The notes under the pieces: model-generated
The model's database searches: none
Seen by the model: only the letters and a program-made list of their open reading frames with translations
What the model was told of the DNA's origin: nothing
Assembly: GCA_026874595.1 (NCBI GenBank)
Contig: CM049306.1
Span: 62,376,019 to 62,440,018, forward strand
Direction of reading: 5' to 3'
DNA from: Sipunculus nudus
Taxonomy: Eukaryota > Annelida > Sipuncula > Golfingiida > Sipunculidae
Length of the DNA stretch: 64,000 bases
Shown here: in pieces, positions 23,483-57,093 of the stretch
How the letters are laid out: each line of letters begins with the position of its first letter
Numbering within the stretch: the first letter of the stretch is position 1
Made by a program: the position numbers and the translations under genes

Positions 23483-25749
23483 TTTTTGTCCGTGCACAAG
23501 CAAACATGTATTTAGTAAAACTGACCATTGACCATCTAGAGTAAAAGCCACACGTGACAATTTTCAAGGTCGTCAGCAACTACTCCCCTGTATATATTAG
23601 GGTTGGGGGTCGGCCAGCCAATACAAGTACAACACGTATTGCAATACGCTAAATTCGATACCCCACGCATTGACGATACACTCCATTTTTAGCTCAAGAT
23701 GACTGTAAAACATTACATAATTGGCGGGGATAAAAACCGTTTTAAAGAAACAGCGATATTAAAATATATTTAAATAAACAAGTATAAAATACTAGTAATT
23801 CAGATATGAGAGAGGAAAGTTGGGGATGTGGTGGAAATTTCACACAATTTTAACGAAGCTTGGACTACTACGTTATCTGAGGAATAAGCCATGCAACGAG
23901 GTAGTGAGAGACCTGGAAAGTATGAACTGCGAATGTACTGCAAAGCCTTTTTTTCACTCCCTGTTAAGTTCACTAAGCTATGTAACATTTTTCAAACACA
24001 CACATGTATATGTATATATAATTATTCTTCTGAGTCCTGCACAAACATTTGTGCTTGTAGGAAATCTCATATTTCCTCCTAAAATTTAAATGTTATATCC
24101 TGTCACCTTATTGTTTCAATACCATGCATTCATCGACATAACCTGTTGAATTACTCATTCAACCTTCCTATTATTCCTTTTATGTAGTGTTGATATTGTT
24201 GGCTGTATTCTAAAACCAGGAGAAACATGCCCACTTCCATTATAAAACATGCCTACTTCCATCAAATATGGGTAAGGGTGTAGAAAAACCACAGACATAC
24301 GGGACTTTTTACACCGTTATAAAACTCTCTTTTTGTAAAATGACACAGTATAAAATAAAAATGAGTAATTCTGTGACGGTACAAATCGTTTTGAGGCGAT
24401 CGAATCGTCTTTATAAGGTGTTGAAAAGAAAATATGGGGGTGCACATTTTAATTTCAATAAATATGAACAATTTAGGAGGATGTGAAGAAACGTGAACAC
24501 ATTGTAGGAATGATTATATCATTAATAAGTCTGAAAAAAATCCAAGGATTCTACCATTTTTGATCAAACAGAAGAATATGTACAGGTACATTTTTATGAC
24601 TATTGAACCATTAGTGATGCTTTTGAAGCACTTTGAGAATTACTTCGCCGAACAAATACGCTTAAATTATAAGCAGAAAAAAATTTAATACTGCAGTTCT
24701 TCCTCAGAAAACACCATAAAAGTTTATTATATATACACTATACCTCATATGTCTGTAGTTTAGGGAAACATATAGCTGCAGGGGCTGGATTAATTAAAGG
24801 GATACGCTTTCGGATGAGACGGGATTATGTCACATGCCCCCCCCCCCGGCCCTTGAATATCACTTCTTGACAATCAATTCTGTGACACACGCACAGACCA
24901 ACATGAAATCTTTAGCATATCTCCTCCAATACTCTATATATACTTGGTTGGAACCGACATTTATACCAGCACACATATCGACTACAATTTCTTTCATTGA
25001 TAAGACCAGATCATAGCAATGCAGGTCTTCAGTAGTCATACAGTGGTCAATTTTAACCGGTTTATATCCTTTAGTGAGAAGGACATTGGCTCTTTTTCAG
25101 CCAGAGTTCTATGGGGGTACATGGTCATGTATACTTTCAATATTGACTCGCCAGCGACCTGGACAATGTTATTTGGTGAGTCATCGAAGTCCCCCCCCCC
25201 CCCCCCCCCAATACAATTTAATTAACAAAAATCACAAGCCTGGTGAATAGGGTAGGTCAGTATGGGACCTTGTGAAAAGCCGTTGTCCTGCTCAGGTAGG
25301 ATAACACTAGCGGCCATGAATGTCCGGAGGCGAGACCCACGCCCTGTAACAACGGACCCCGGCAGCCCATTAATTTGAGCATGTGTGACACTGGTTTACA
25401 TTTGGCCAGCTGTTGGACGGGTCCTCAAAGCAGCGCCAACTGAGGGAAAGAGATCGATACCTTACATTGAATATCCACTAGGAGAGTGGCCGCCGGCCCA
25501 ATTTTACCAGGTCTGCCTTTGGCAGCAGTTCTTCTCTCACCGCAAACCTTTATATGGCGGTAACAAAATTTATTCTTTACGCCGCCTGGCTCTGTAGTCG
25601 GACCTTTGGCACCGCGATCATGAAAGCTCTTAATTCTTGGCAGTAAATTCGGAGTTGCCAAATGAGATGAGCGCAGGGCTGTGTATTATTCACGGTTCCA
25701 GTGACGAAAAGGGACAGCGCATGCATAGACTGGCTGGCGGTCGATGGGG
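23483..25749. other. Intergenic DNA upstream of the receptor gene
   Basis: No supported gene. C runs lie at about 24840 and 25192-25210. From about 25,280 the base composition becomes GC-richer with more CpG, consistent with a 5' regulatory region for the receptor gene at 25,878, but no TATA box or clear initiator could be assigned. Confidence 0.4.
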
Positions 25750-25755
25750 AGCAGA

Positions 25756-25820
25756 ATGATGACGGACCCGCAGATAATCAAGCAGAGGAACGCAGCGCCA
25801 TGATTGCAGAGAAGGTCTAG
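25756..25820 (+). promoter_or_regulatory. Two overlapping upstream ORFs in the probable 5' leader
   Basis: A 15-codon uORF (ATG 25756, TGA 25801-25803) overlaps a 6-codon uORF (ATG 25800, TAG 25818-25820) through the sequence ATGA. Both end before the receptor start at 25878. If the transcript begins upstream of them they could lower translation of the main frame; the transcription start is unknown. Confidence 0.35.
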
Positions 25821-25877
25821 TTGGTTGACAACAAGGCTGCGTTCGTCCACCTCCACAGCACGTATTTTTAGGCCGCC

Positions 25878-46340
<20,463 letters not shown>

Positions 46341-47748
46341 TGTACAGATCCAACGTCAGATGGCGCTGACATTTACTCGGGGTTACTTTCAATCAATTCT
46401 TTCTAAATCGGACGAAGTCACGTCGGTTGAACGTGTAGGAATCGGTATATTTGACGGTGGATGGAATTACATAAATACATGGTATTAACATCTGATGTGA
46501 ACAACTATTTCATTCATTAAGTGTTCAGACATCCACAGAAGTCAGTATGAATTCTTATATTACTGACTCGCTACACCATCATAAGCGATGTTAGTAGTCA
46601 TCATTGTCTCATTGATAAACTTAATGTACAAAACTTCACTTGGTCGTTAAAAAACGAATCTATGTCAGTAACTTTGTCAATTCAAAGAGAGCCACATATC
46701 AAAACAAAACAAATATATACAACAATGGATACTTTGAAAAATGCGGCCAAAATATATAGTGGTGATCCAAATTTAACCGTAGAGCTGTTGTAAATATTTA
46801 AGTACAAATGATGTTGTATATAGAAAAAGGGAAATGCACCCAGAAAAGGTAGGGGGCCTCCTTGCCGGCTGGGTCGAGCTACAGGCCTGTAACGCAAAAA
46901 AAAAACGTGAACTGTTTTTACTTGCTTGCGTCACAAGCCGTAACTTTTACCCTGTACAGTTTGATCAGATCTAACCAAAGTGGTTTAGATCACGTTATTA
47001 AGCATTCCCACATATTACGTATAATAAAATTGGGTTTACTTAGTTGGGGCATAAATTATAATCAGTGTTCAGTATGTATGAAAATATTGGCACTCGGATT
47101 CTAAGATTCTTCGGATTATTAGACTTATCTCCCCCAGCTCTAAATTTTATGCAGCCTGTCAAGGCATGCTGGGAAGGCTTAGGAGGGTCTGTAGTCAGAG
47201 CGAGCACACGTATTTCATCACATTCCCCCTACAAACTAACATATAACACATCCAAACACATGCGTACAACATACATACTATGAGTATTTTTTTTTACATT
47301 TTCAACCTCGAGATGTACTGCGATAAAAATACCTTTTACGTTCTCGTATTTTAATGTTCATGTAAATTTAATGTCGTAATAACCCAGTAAATACTTTAGT
47401 TGGGCCACATGAATGCATTATTGATGTGAATCTTCGTTACTTTATGTGTGCACTTTATGTGAACGATGTATTAAATATATTACTCTTGATAGAAATTTGT
47501 TTTGTGTTAATTCATATTTAACACGGGTGTGGGATATTTATCGATATATCGGTAATATCGCAATTCGCATATTGCATATCGGGATATCGTTTTTCTATCG
47601 ATATTTTTCGATATTATGTAAAACTTGACCCACAGAATAAATGCAATCAAACTAGCATAAAACTAGCAACTGTGTTTATAAACACACTTCAAGTCGTATT
47701 TTAGGAAATGTTGAAATAGGTTTGTCATTATAGTTGGCATGATGATAC

Positions 47749-47817
<69 letters not shown>

Positions 47818-48035
47818 TTATTTGAAAATACCGCAATATGTATCGCAATATTTTGCAAAAAATCTTAGGCGATCTCCAGCTCTAATGTTCCGTATAAATA
47901 TTTAATACCATTTAATTAATGTACACCCTTTTAGATACTCGCGCCTGGTCATATTCTCACTATGTTGTACGCAATACTACCCATCCCGTCCATCCGTTAC
48001 AGAGCCGGGAGCAGTTTACGTACAACTGTGGTGGC
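46341..48035. other. Region 3' of the receptor gene
   Basis: No further gene recognised. The receptor 3' UTR presumably lies at the left, but no strong poly(A) signal can be chosen. 47525-47885 is rich in ATCGATA words with an internal (TA)n (47754-47811) and an end reading AGAGCTGGAGATCGCC in reverse complement, possibly a decayed hAT-type MITE. Confidence 0.4.
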
Positions 48036-49200
48036 TGGTTTGTAAGTATAAGAATACACGCAAACGCCTAGATAACTCAAGAACCATTGGACAGATTCTG
48101 TTTCCAGTTTTGAGCATTTTATTGAAGAAAAAAATTAACTGCAGCAAAAGGCTGGTAATTTTTACTTATTTTAATTTCTTTTTTTGATACACTGCAACCA
48201 CTCATTGGTTTATCATTTTTTATGGTGAAAATTTAATTGTAACCATTGGACAAAGAAAGCTCCAACTACAATACAAGACAGGTCCTGATGAAATTCCCAG
48301 GAGAATCGGAAGGAAGTGACGTCACTGTGAACTAGATTCTTTAAAATACGGAGCGAATACACAGGTATCACCACCACAGAGGCTTAGACTCTTGTAAATA
48401 GAATACACGCTTAGCTGGACTGATTTTCATGGAATTTTAAGTGTTTTTTTCTGTTGCAGAATAAATAGTTCATCAGTTTCATGTTTTTTACATGTACTTA
48501 GAGGTAGCCGGTTACAGCTGATCGTTAAAAGAGCGCAGATTGTAACCGATAAACCTAGAACCTTCCAACTTTCAGCGACTTCCGTGGAAATACCCTCGCA
48601 CCCTTTAAGTCAGACACTTTGTAGTGTTCAAGGTTGATGAACAGCTGGTTCGTGAATTTGAAATAACGTGTCTAACGTGTCTTATCTACACTGCCAAGAT
48701 TTTCCGCTTACAACTTTAAACAGAACTGGCTCATCTAGTTCTTTAGAACTATCACTTACACTTACACTTACACTTACACATTAAAGTAGATATATTTCGT
48801 TTCAATGAGATCGGTCCAATACGAGTATAATTTCCTGCAAAACTCCAATATCTCAGTAACTGTCTCCGCAAAAGAAGAGTTCATCTATAAAGAACACCTC
48901 TGAGACCCTTGGACCGAATTTTCTGAAACCCGACATAATTGTTGTTTCAGATGCATCAAAGATTGATTGCGCCAATTACTCTCCTTTTCCAATAGTGTCC
49001 ACGTTTGATTTTGATAAAAAATACTCTTGTCTCAGGAGTTTTTTCCATGTATCGGCCTGAAATTTGGCATCCATCTTCCTTTGATAGATTTCTAGTACAC
49101 ATGACAGATGGCGTCACATATAATCACGCATTCGTAGAATACATCTGTGCATTTATCTAAGGAGTGGTTTGATGTATCCGTCTGAATGTTTGCAGGTCCA
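48036..49200. repeat. Decayed palindrome-type repeat, left part
   Basis: Family A/B-like words such as 'gaaccattggacagattctg' and 'ggtctaatttggcatcc' lead to 'gacagatggcgtcacat' (about 49104). The same repeat continues at 51226 after an inserted element. Confidence 0.5.
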
Positions 49201-49202
49201 TA

Positions 49203-49959
49203 CACTGTTATAAACTGACTGTAAAATTACAGTTAAAATAACTGGCAACTAGGGTGCCAGTTAATTTAACTGTAAAATTGCGGCGGACCGTGAATTGCAT
49301 TTAACTGTAAAGTTGCGTGATTTTAACTGTAAACTTACGACTACCGTGATTTGCATTAAACTGTAAAGTTGCATGAATTTAACTGTAAACTTACACCCTA
49401 CCGTGATTTGCATTTAACTGTAATTTCAAGGGCTTTTAACTGGTAAATTAAGCATACCCCTGATTAGCTTCTACCGCGATTTTATATAATTTATTGACTT
49501 CTAAAATTGTTTATGGTTTGATGTGTGATTACTGTGATGCCCATACATTTGTAGCTGTTATCACTTCTTTAATATTTGTTTAGTTTTATTTTACATGCTT
49601 TTGCTGTGAAAAAAAGGAACTGACTGAAATGTTAGGTACATAATGAATAATTGTTAGCATTGTTATTATGTTATGGGACAGACTTAAAATGAAGTATGGG
49701 CAGTATATTTTACCCATACAATACATTTACAATTCTCAAGGCCTGAAAAGGGGAACGAGGCTAAAAATGATGATGGGAGTATAAATATTGCTTTACTTTG
49801 ACAGGAATATAAACTAATGAATCTCGGGTAATAAGAAGTAAACATGAACAAATAGAAACATTGACTTTGCTTTTATTATCTTAAGGTATATCTAGAGAGA
49901 GAAACATTGATCTGCATACATATGTTTACATTCAACCATATTCACGTGCAAAGTGTAAT

Positions 49960-50009
<50 letters not shown>

Positions 50010-50388
50010 ACAGGAAAATTTTGTTGCCATAACACAATGATTAACACACAATAAACACAATGAGTTTATCCTTTAACCTGTAACCTTCCCATATAATATA
50101 GTGCGACTCAATACCTTCTGTGGTATCTGTTCAACCAGATTACAAACAAGTGGCTCTTGATGTTCTGCTGGATACATGTACAGGTTCATATGCTAGAGTC
50201 CATGAAATACTATATATTAACATTGTAGTTCGGATTGTTTTAAACTTTACATATCCCATTCACTTCTGAAGTCTCCATTATAAGTCCCAATCAGGCTGTT
50301 GTTAAAGTCTTTTCTTTTTATCCTTTAAGGCTGCAGCCTTACTGCAAAGACCCTGCAAACATCCTGCAAAGAAAGAAAGGTTAATTAG

Positions 50389-50451
<63 letters not shown>

Positions 50452-51223
50452 CTCCCGATACAACATAGTGTTCCAGCTGACAAAAATATAAGCATGAATA
50501 TATAAACAATGGAGCCGATTTTGATACTATCATGATACAATCATAATCTTTGAATAGTTATACTAATTATGTTAGTGAATAGTGCATATAAAATAAGTCT
50601 CAATTATAAATAGGTATATGACCATATAAATGATAATAAGGTTAAGTAGGTTCAATCGTTTGGACCCACAAGCAAAATGTTTTGCCTGCTCATGTATTCA
50701 AAATGGACGGTCCAGCTTAGTCACACACGTGTAGAGGCTGACCTGAAAAGACTTGCATGCTGAATGACTTAATTCACTCATACATGCAAGAGAGTCTGAT
50801 ACATCAGAAATATATGGTCTTAGACCTAAGCGTTTGACCAGTTAACATTACATTTGTGACACAAAGTACTGTAGTATAGCTAATATTTACCTGATAATAT
50901 GGTCAAAATATGTTGTTGCGTTTCCTCTGCTGATAGTGATAGCTGGCTGCAAAATGGCACCGATTCAAATTCCGCGCTCCTGTGTATCACATCTGTAACT
51001 TGAGCGGAGTCAGAACTGATAAATATCCAGCGGGTCTGCCTGGCGCAGCAACCTCAGCAGGGTGCCAGGCCTGGTCAAGCGCAGTGACACTTGCTCATCC
51101 AGCAATTCCCTGCACATTAACTGAGAATTACAGTTAAATACACTTAAGTCTCTGTTTACAGTTAAAATAACAGGGAATCACTACGTTAATTTAACTGTAA
51201 AATTACGTCAATTTATAACAGTG
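49203..51223. mobile_element. TA-flanked inverted-repeat element with subterminal AACTGTAAA repeats, 2021 bp
   Basis: The ends CACTGTTATAAACTGAC and (reverse complement of the right) CACTGTTATAAATTGAC match at 16 of 17 bases and continue as imperfect inverted repeats. TA at 49201-49202 and 51224-51225 flanks the element; removing it rejoins a family A word (tccaTAgat). The left 230 bp carry about four roughly 60-bp units of 'tttaactgtaaa(a/c/g)tt' with 'ccgtgatttgca'. (TA)n tracts lie at about 49962-50001 and 50391-50450. No transposase ORF was seen. Confidence 0.8.
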
Positions 51224-51225
51224 TA

Positions 51226-51960
51226 GATGGCATTATCTTGTACACATGACAGGTGGTGCCACCTACACTTATTGTTTCTTTTTAGTTTTGTCCACCTATG
51301 CATCTGGGGATACTTGGGCATCCCTGATGCCACAAGTTTTGAGGGCTGTCATGTCAGGAACTTCCATCCCTCACTTATCCACGCCTCTATGAATCGTTTT
51401 ATACCTGTAGTCGCATATCAACTGCCTATCAGATATATATACTAGTAAAAGCAAACATACCTTACAAGGGGTTTAATTAAGGGTTCGGATGGCATACTGC
51501 AGCAAATGTGTCAGTTCCTCAATCGTGGCATAAGTATTGTCTTTAAACGTGGCATACTCATTTATCAGGGGCATTTTTGTCAGTTCACGAAGATTGGTGG
51601 TGCCAGTTATATCGTATGTTTTTTACTTGTTTTTTAGATGGTCAAACAACAGTGAATTATAATATGCTAATTAATGCATAATTGTATCAGTTGAACAAGA
51701 CTGGGGAAACAATGTACTGCTAAATTACAGCCATTGTGTCATTTTCTCTGCAGTGGCTTTTCGCATTTGCCTAAAATGAATCTTACTGGTCATGTATACG
51801 AGACCTGTTGCATCTCCTGTGTATATTAGGTGCTACTTGTAGTTTTGGACTGCCAGCAGGTGTAGTGGTTTATCAGCGACTCAGGCAGGTATACTCACCT
51901 GAAACATGGTTTACATATTGATCCCGGATAATTTTATCAGTTTAAAAAGTTTAAAACCAG
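51226..51960. repeat. Decayed palindrome-type repeat, right part
   Basis: Resumes with 'gatggcattatcttgtacacatgacaggtggtgccacctac' (palindrome with one mismatch near 51251) and a further decayed copy near 51598 (GGTGGTGCCAGT). Confidence 0.5.
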
Positions 51961-51964
51961 TAAT

Positions 51965-52295
51965 TTATCAGATCAACTGATGTTAAGTCATCTGAGCAAT
52001 AGAGATAGCCCTTTGTCTGCGGTCCATCTATTTAGTTGCTTTTCCATTATATAGCTAGTAAGAAATTAAGAGCCAGAAGCTTTAAAGTTTGCAGTCAGGC
52101 CTTTTCTCTCATGTTTTAATGTACAAAACACCTCTCGCAAATTCTGGTTTCAGGCTTACAGTAAAGATGTCACTCCCCGTGTATTGATTCAGTTATTCAT
52201 ACCCTGCATTCGGAAGGGAAATATACATTTGTTTTTGTGTGCCAACACAACCTAATTCTCTCGTTTCGTATTCAGCTGAGCGCCAGGGCCCGTGT
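51965..52295. mobile_element. Short HINE-like copy
   Basis: Decayed left module (AACTGATGttAAGTCATCTGAGC followed by TTTGTCTGCGGTCC) and right module (CAGCTGAGCGCCAGGGCCC) only about 330 bp apart, with no palindrome units between. It looks like an internally deleted relative of the elements at 18.7, 21.5 and 36.3 kb. Confidence 0.5.
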
Positions 52296-52850
52296 TTTAC
52301 TGTTTTTTTTGTTTTCTCCTCATGAGAGAAAACATCGGGCTGTGGGTTTTAAAAATGAAATTGAATTGTAATAATCACAATGAAGATAACTGGTGCGCAA
52401 AGAATTGGCGTCTTGTTTTTCCACATATTGGGGTCTTGTTTTCCTCTGCATCGTAGTTAAGGTCGGTAACCAGTCAATTTTAAACTTACAGGAGATAGTC
52501 AAAATAAGTCTTTCTTTCAATTTTGTGTGGGGAACATGTCGCTGTTCTTAGCAGCATAAAATGTGCTATCTTTATCGCTATTTCAGCTTTAATTTGACGA
52601 TAATGTTCAAAGGAATTTTGAGGTTTGAATATCGGAGTCAGATTTATTTTGTTTCATTAATGAACACCAGATGGAGCTTATAAGCATGATCTTCTCCACC
52701 AAAAAAAAGGACCCATGTCAATGTAGCCGGTATAACTTGCGTATAAAGCCTGCGGATTAACAGGATTCTACTCATATTTACAACTGTCCTTTGTAGACTT
52801 ATTCTAAAAGAAGGCCCTGTACTGTGGATCTGATACAAAGCCAAGGCCCT
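52296..52850. other. Intergenic DNA, nothing recognised
   Basis: No supported gene or repeat boundary. Confidence 0.5.
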
Positions 52851-53040
52851 GTCAATGTGTGCAGCAGAACTTCTATTAATAGAAGGCCTTCTCTAACTGT
52901 CCTATAGGGATCTGATACTAGTAGAAGTCCTTGTCTATCTGTCCTGTGGATATGATACCAATAAAATTCCTTGTCTATCTATCCTGTGGATATGATACCA
53001 ATAGAACACCTAGTCCATCTGTCCTGTGTAGGATTCTACA
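52851..53040. repeat. 40-bp minisatellite, left block
   Basis: Units of about 40 bp (GTCCTGTGGATATGATACC, AATAGAAGGCCTTGTCTATCT). The same satellite resumes at 54133. Confidence 0.85.
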
Positions 53041-53125
53041 CATATTTACACAAAAACTGCCTATACAAAGATGGGTTTTATGTTCACGATAGTGTTGTGT
53101 AAATGTTCTCCTTGGTACACCTTAA

Positions 53126-53564
53126 AGGTGCCCAATCACCCAACAACAAAAATTTATGTGATTTCTTGTTTTCTCTGTGTATATTTTAATAATGTAAGAG
53201 TAAGTTGGTTTTGAAAAGTTCTTAAAGGCCTTCGTGAAGGATTCGAGAACTTTTTTATCAAGAACATGTTTGTAAACATAGCAATGTTGACAAATACATG
53301 TAACCTGAGGTGGTAGGTTGCTTATACACGGAGGTAACAGATTATTTGTTGCAAAACACCATTTGCAAAGCTCTGGTTTATCTGACATCCTGCCAGATGC
53401 CTTTGTTTTGATTATTTTTGCGGGCCCCCACATATTATATTCATGTTGATATAAATAAAACAAGCAGCCTGTGTGCAGTGATATCCACGTTATCGGCCTA
53501 TTTACATGAAAGCTCCAAGGGGTTACCTTTAGTTTATAATGGTCAGATAGGTGATTGGGCTCCT
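53126..53564. mobile_element. TTAA-flanked MITE, 439 bp
   Basis: The left end AGGTGCCCAATCACC and right end GGTGATTGGGCTCCT are inverted repeats with one mismatch. TTAA flanks both (53122-53125, 53565-53568), as for piggyBac-type targets. A decayed relative lies at 7333-7735. The 162-aa minus-strand frame across it has no recognisable domain and follows the repeat boundaries, so it is not annotated as a gene. Confidence 0.85.
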
Positions 53565-53647
53565 TTAATGAAATGTTGAAGCTACACCATTTATGCATTT
53601 GATGAAACAATTGTTATAATCAACAGCCACACACTAAGCTTTGCTCA

Positions 53648-53873
53648 GAAATTAATGGAAATTAATAAAAAAAGTATACTATTCAAATTGTTCTGATACA
53701 GTTAATGTAATTTGAAAATATAATATGATTTCTACTAAATGTAAGAAACTGTTATTATCTGAAATTAATGGAAATTAATAAAAAAAGTATATTATTCAAA
53801 TTGTTCTGATACAGTTAATGTAATTTGAAAATATAATATGATTTCTACTAAATGTAAGAAACTGTTATTATCT
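53648..53873. repeat. Recent 113-bp tandem duplication
   Basis: 53648-53760 and 53761-53873 appear identical except for one C/T difference in the 'gtata(c/t)tattc' word. Confidence 0.93.
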
Positions 53874-54132
53874 GGAGGAAAATTTATACTCATTCTGGAT
53901 TGATGAAAACTATGGTAACGTTTACCTGCCAAGACTCGCATATATTAAAAAATGCGCACCATCTCTGACTGATTATCGAAAAGTTATATGCGCTTAAACA
54001 TCATACATGTAAATATTTTGAACGAGTATTCAAATACATTTTTTTCTTCGAGAATATAGAGACAACTATGTAAATGAGATAACTAATTTAACATCATGAT
54101 TTTTTAAACAAAATAATAGACTTTCCAGAAAT

Positions 54133-55060
54133 CTGATATTAATAGATGGCCCTGTTAATCTGTCGAGTGGATTTAATTCAACAGAATTTCTTGTCAATTT
54201 GTGTCGTGGATCTGAAACCAATAAAAGGCCATGTCTATCTGTCCTTTGGATCTGATATCAGTAGAAGTCCTTGTCCATCTGTCCCGTAGATTTGACACCA
54301 ATAGGATCCTTGTCAATCTGTCCTGTAGATCTGATACTAATAGAAGGCTTTGTTAATCTGTCCTGTAGATCTGATACCAATAGATGGCTTTGTCTATCTG
54401 TCCTGTAGATATGATATCAATAGAAGGCCTTTTATATCCATCCTGTGGAACTGACACCAATAGAAGTCCTTGTCAATCTGTCCTGTAGATCTGATACCAA
54501 TAGAAGGCTTTGTCTATCTGTCCTGTGTATCTGATATCAATATAAAACCTCGTCTATCTGTCCTTTGGATCTGATATCAATAGAAGTCCTTTTCCATCTG
54601 TCCCGTAGAATTGGATCCTTGTCAATCTGTCCTGTAGATCTGATACCAATAGAAGTCCTTGTCAAACTGTCCTGTAGATCTGATATCAATAGAAGTCCTT
54701 GTCAATCTGGATATGATACCAATAGAACACCTAGTCTATCTGTCCTGTTGATCTGATACCAGTATAAGGCCCTGACAAACTTTTCTGTAGATCTGATACC
54801 AATAGAAGGCCTTGTCTATCTACTCTCGGGATCTGATACCAATAGAAGGCCTTGTCTATTTGTACTGTGTATCTTATACTAAAAGAAGTTGCTGTCAATA
54901 TGTCCTGTGGATCTGATACAAATCAAAGGCCCTGTCAATCTGTCCTGTGTATCTGATACCAACAGAAGGCCTTGTCTATTTGTCCTGTGTATCTGATACC
55001 AATATAAGGCCTTGTCAATCTGTCCTGTGTGTCTGATACAAAAATAAAGCCGAGATAATA
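54133..55060. repeat. 40-bp minisatellite, main block
   Basis: About 22 units of a 40-bp repeat (GTCCTGTAGATCTGATACC then AATAGAAGGCCTTGTCTATCT). The unit length is not a multiple of three and frames shift between units, so the ORFs here are not genes. Confidence 0.9.
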
Positions 55061-56123
55061 TGTGTTGAGGGTCTGTATCAATTGGAAGGTTTGTTATTCT
55101 GATGTTTTGATCGAGTTGCGATATCCTACGAGATGTCGTGCTAGTAGCTAGATCTGGTATTACCAATTACGGAAGTCCTTACTACTTCTAGTCACACGAC
55201 TGTTTTAACTTAAACATACACGTATTGATATACGAGAGATCGAGATACCAAGTTATGTATCCGCAGTGTATGACTCCTCTTTATCTAATTATTAGGACTC
55301 GGTGCGATCAGCGTATTTTGTCAATCATAAATTGTTTTTGAGTTTTAACTCGGCATCCAAAAAGATGTGCTAATCATTGCAACACACTTAAACGATATGA
55401 TATCAATAACAGTTGAACTGGTAATTTCAATATCATTCAAATGTTGTTTGGGAATGGTGCATAAATACATCGTTAACTGGTGAATCGTTGAACTCCGACA
55501 GGCTTTTAATTAAGCAACCAATTCTCATGGTTATTTAAGGATAAATATATCAAAAATATATTTATTGACTTTGATAATTACTACAGGAATATTATTTCAT
55601 TTAGATCTGAAATTGGTTTTAAAGTTAATATAATTTCCATTGATACCATTTCATTCAAATCTGATACACAAAACCCGATAACTAACCTGTCTTTCAGATG
55701 TCCACATTTGTCTTAATTTTGTGACTAGCAGAGAGAAAACACGTAGAGTTTAAATAATAAAACCACACGTCGTCTAACAGGAGTGTACTGATAAAGGACA
55801 GGCGTACATTAAATGCGGGAGAGATGTGGTCCTGATACCGAGAACTAATGTCCTGTCAAGTTAGACTCCCCTTGGACTGTGACAGTGATCACGGGCGTAA
55901 TCACATGTAGGCAGGAGAGAGGGACTGGCTAATGTGGTTATAAGTCTCCCTCGGTAAAAAAAATAAAGGAATTGTGTTGACAAATAGCAATGCCGTGTCA
56001 CTGAATCACCCGGCGTGATTATCCCGGATGATAAACTGTCTCCCAGGAATTCATGACGGTCATTTGTTAGCATTACGTCACTCAACAGTGACGTGTAAGC
56101 TTGATCAGCACACAAAGTATCAT

Positions 56124-56186
<63 letters not shown>

Positions 56187-56349
56187 TTAAAGTTAGAGAG
56201 AGCTTATTCTGAACATAAGTAAACATATGTGACAATTTCGACCTTGGTGTTTTGGTTGTCATTGCTGATATTGTTATGATATTACTGATGTATTGGACTT
56301 AAAATACTCGCATTGATATTGTATATCAACATATATTATTATAAACCTT
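55061..56349. other. Intergenic DNA with (GA)n tract
   Basis: No supported gene. (GA)n occupies about 56126-56186. Confidence 0.6.
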
Positions 56350-57082
56350 TGTTACGGTCCCTTTTCACACCAAACAACTTAGGCCGAACCGTAACACATA
56401 TGCTCAGACACGTTCTCTTCAAATGAATACGTAACCAAAATATGGGAGCAAAAACAGTGCTATATTCCTATATCACAATATTTACAATCGTACACAAATA
56501 ATATAATAGTCAATACATAACGTAATTTATAACCAAGTCTCTGACGAAAACTGAGTCTCTAAATAACGAACTGTAACGAAATACTTAACTGAATCCGGTA
56601 TACGAGAAACTGAAGTCCATCATCAACACATAATTCGGGCACACACAAAACTGAAGTCCTGTATTAATCCATGTGGCACCAAACAAACATAAAGTCTCTC
56701 CTCTTCCTAAATAATAAAGTTCATGGCGTGGTTCATGGCATTCCGTGGGCTTGGGGACCAAGAGCCCACGGTCACGGTCCCCGGGGAAAACTGTAACGTG
56801 GCGTAGTAAAGTCAATAGTCCCGCCTCGTACTGCAGGCGAATTCGTTTTATAGGTTTTCAACAATGGGTGAAAACCGCAGAAGTTTGTGGTTTTGCTTGA
56901 GAGAAACGATAGCGCCGGCAGAACTGCAAAACCAGTACTGAATGGTCCAAGAATAGTTTTTATGTTTCTAAAAGCGCGTCAGTAGTCACTGATAGCGGGG
57001 AGGATCCATAAGCGTGGAAACGGGGGCGGCCACACCACTTCGTGGCGCCATCCTCCGATGTCCGGGTGACGTCCATGCAACA
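56350..57082 (-). mobile_element. 3' LTR of the gypsy-type retrotransposon, 733 bp
   Basis: Starts TGTTACGG and ends CA on the plus strand. The internal boundary abuts the polypurine tract. The first 425 bp recur at 62317-62741 with no difference noticed by eye. The outer end carries a short internal inverted pair (GTTACGGT...ACCGTAAC). Confidence 0.9.
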
Positions 57083-57093
57083 CCCCCACCCTT
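57083..57093 (-). other. Polypurine tract
   Basis: On the minus strand AAGGGTGGGGG lies directly before the 3' LTR. This is where plus-strand DNA synthesis of an LTR retrotransposon is primed. Confidence 0.8.

Noticed and set aside
25695-25725. Possible REST/RE1 silencer site upstream of the receptor gene (GGACAGCGC half-site)
   Set aside because: Only the right half matches; the left half does not fit the expected TTCAGCACC spacing.
53122-53610. 162-aa minus-strand ORF
   Set aside because: Almost coincident with a MITE and its flanks; no domain; the related copy at 7.4 kb does not keep the frame.
54565-55166. Repetitive ORFs suggesting a repeat protein
   Set aside because: The DNA period is 40 bp, not a multiple of three, so the frame is not maintained; this is a minisatellite.
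55861-56262. ORFs with LSLSLS or REREREs (also at 10.4-10.6 and 41.4-41.6 kb)
   Set aside because: They are translations of CT/GA microsatellites.
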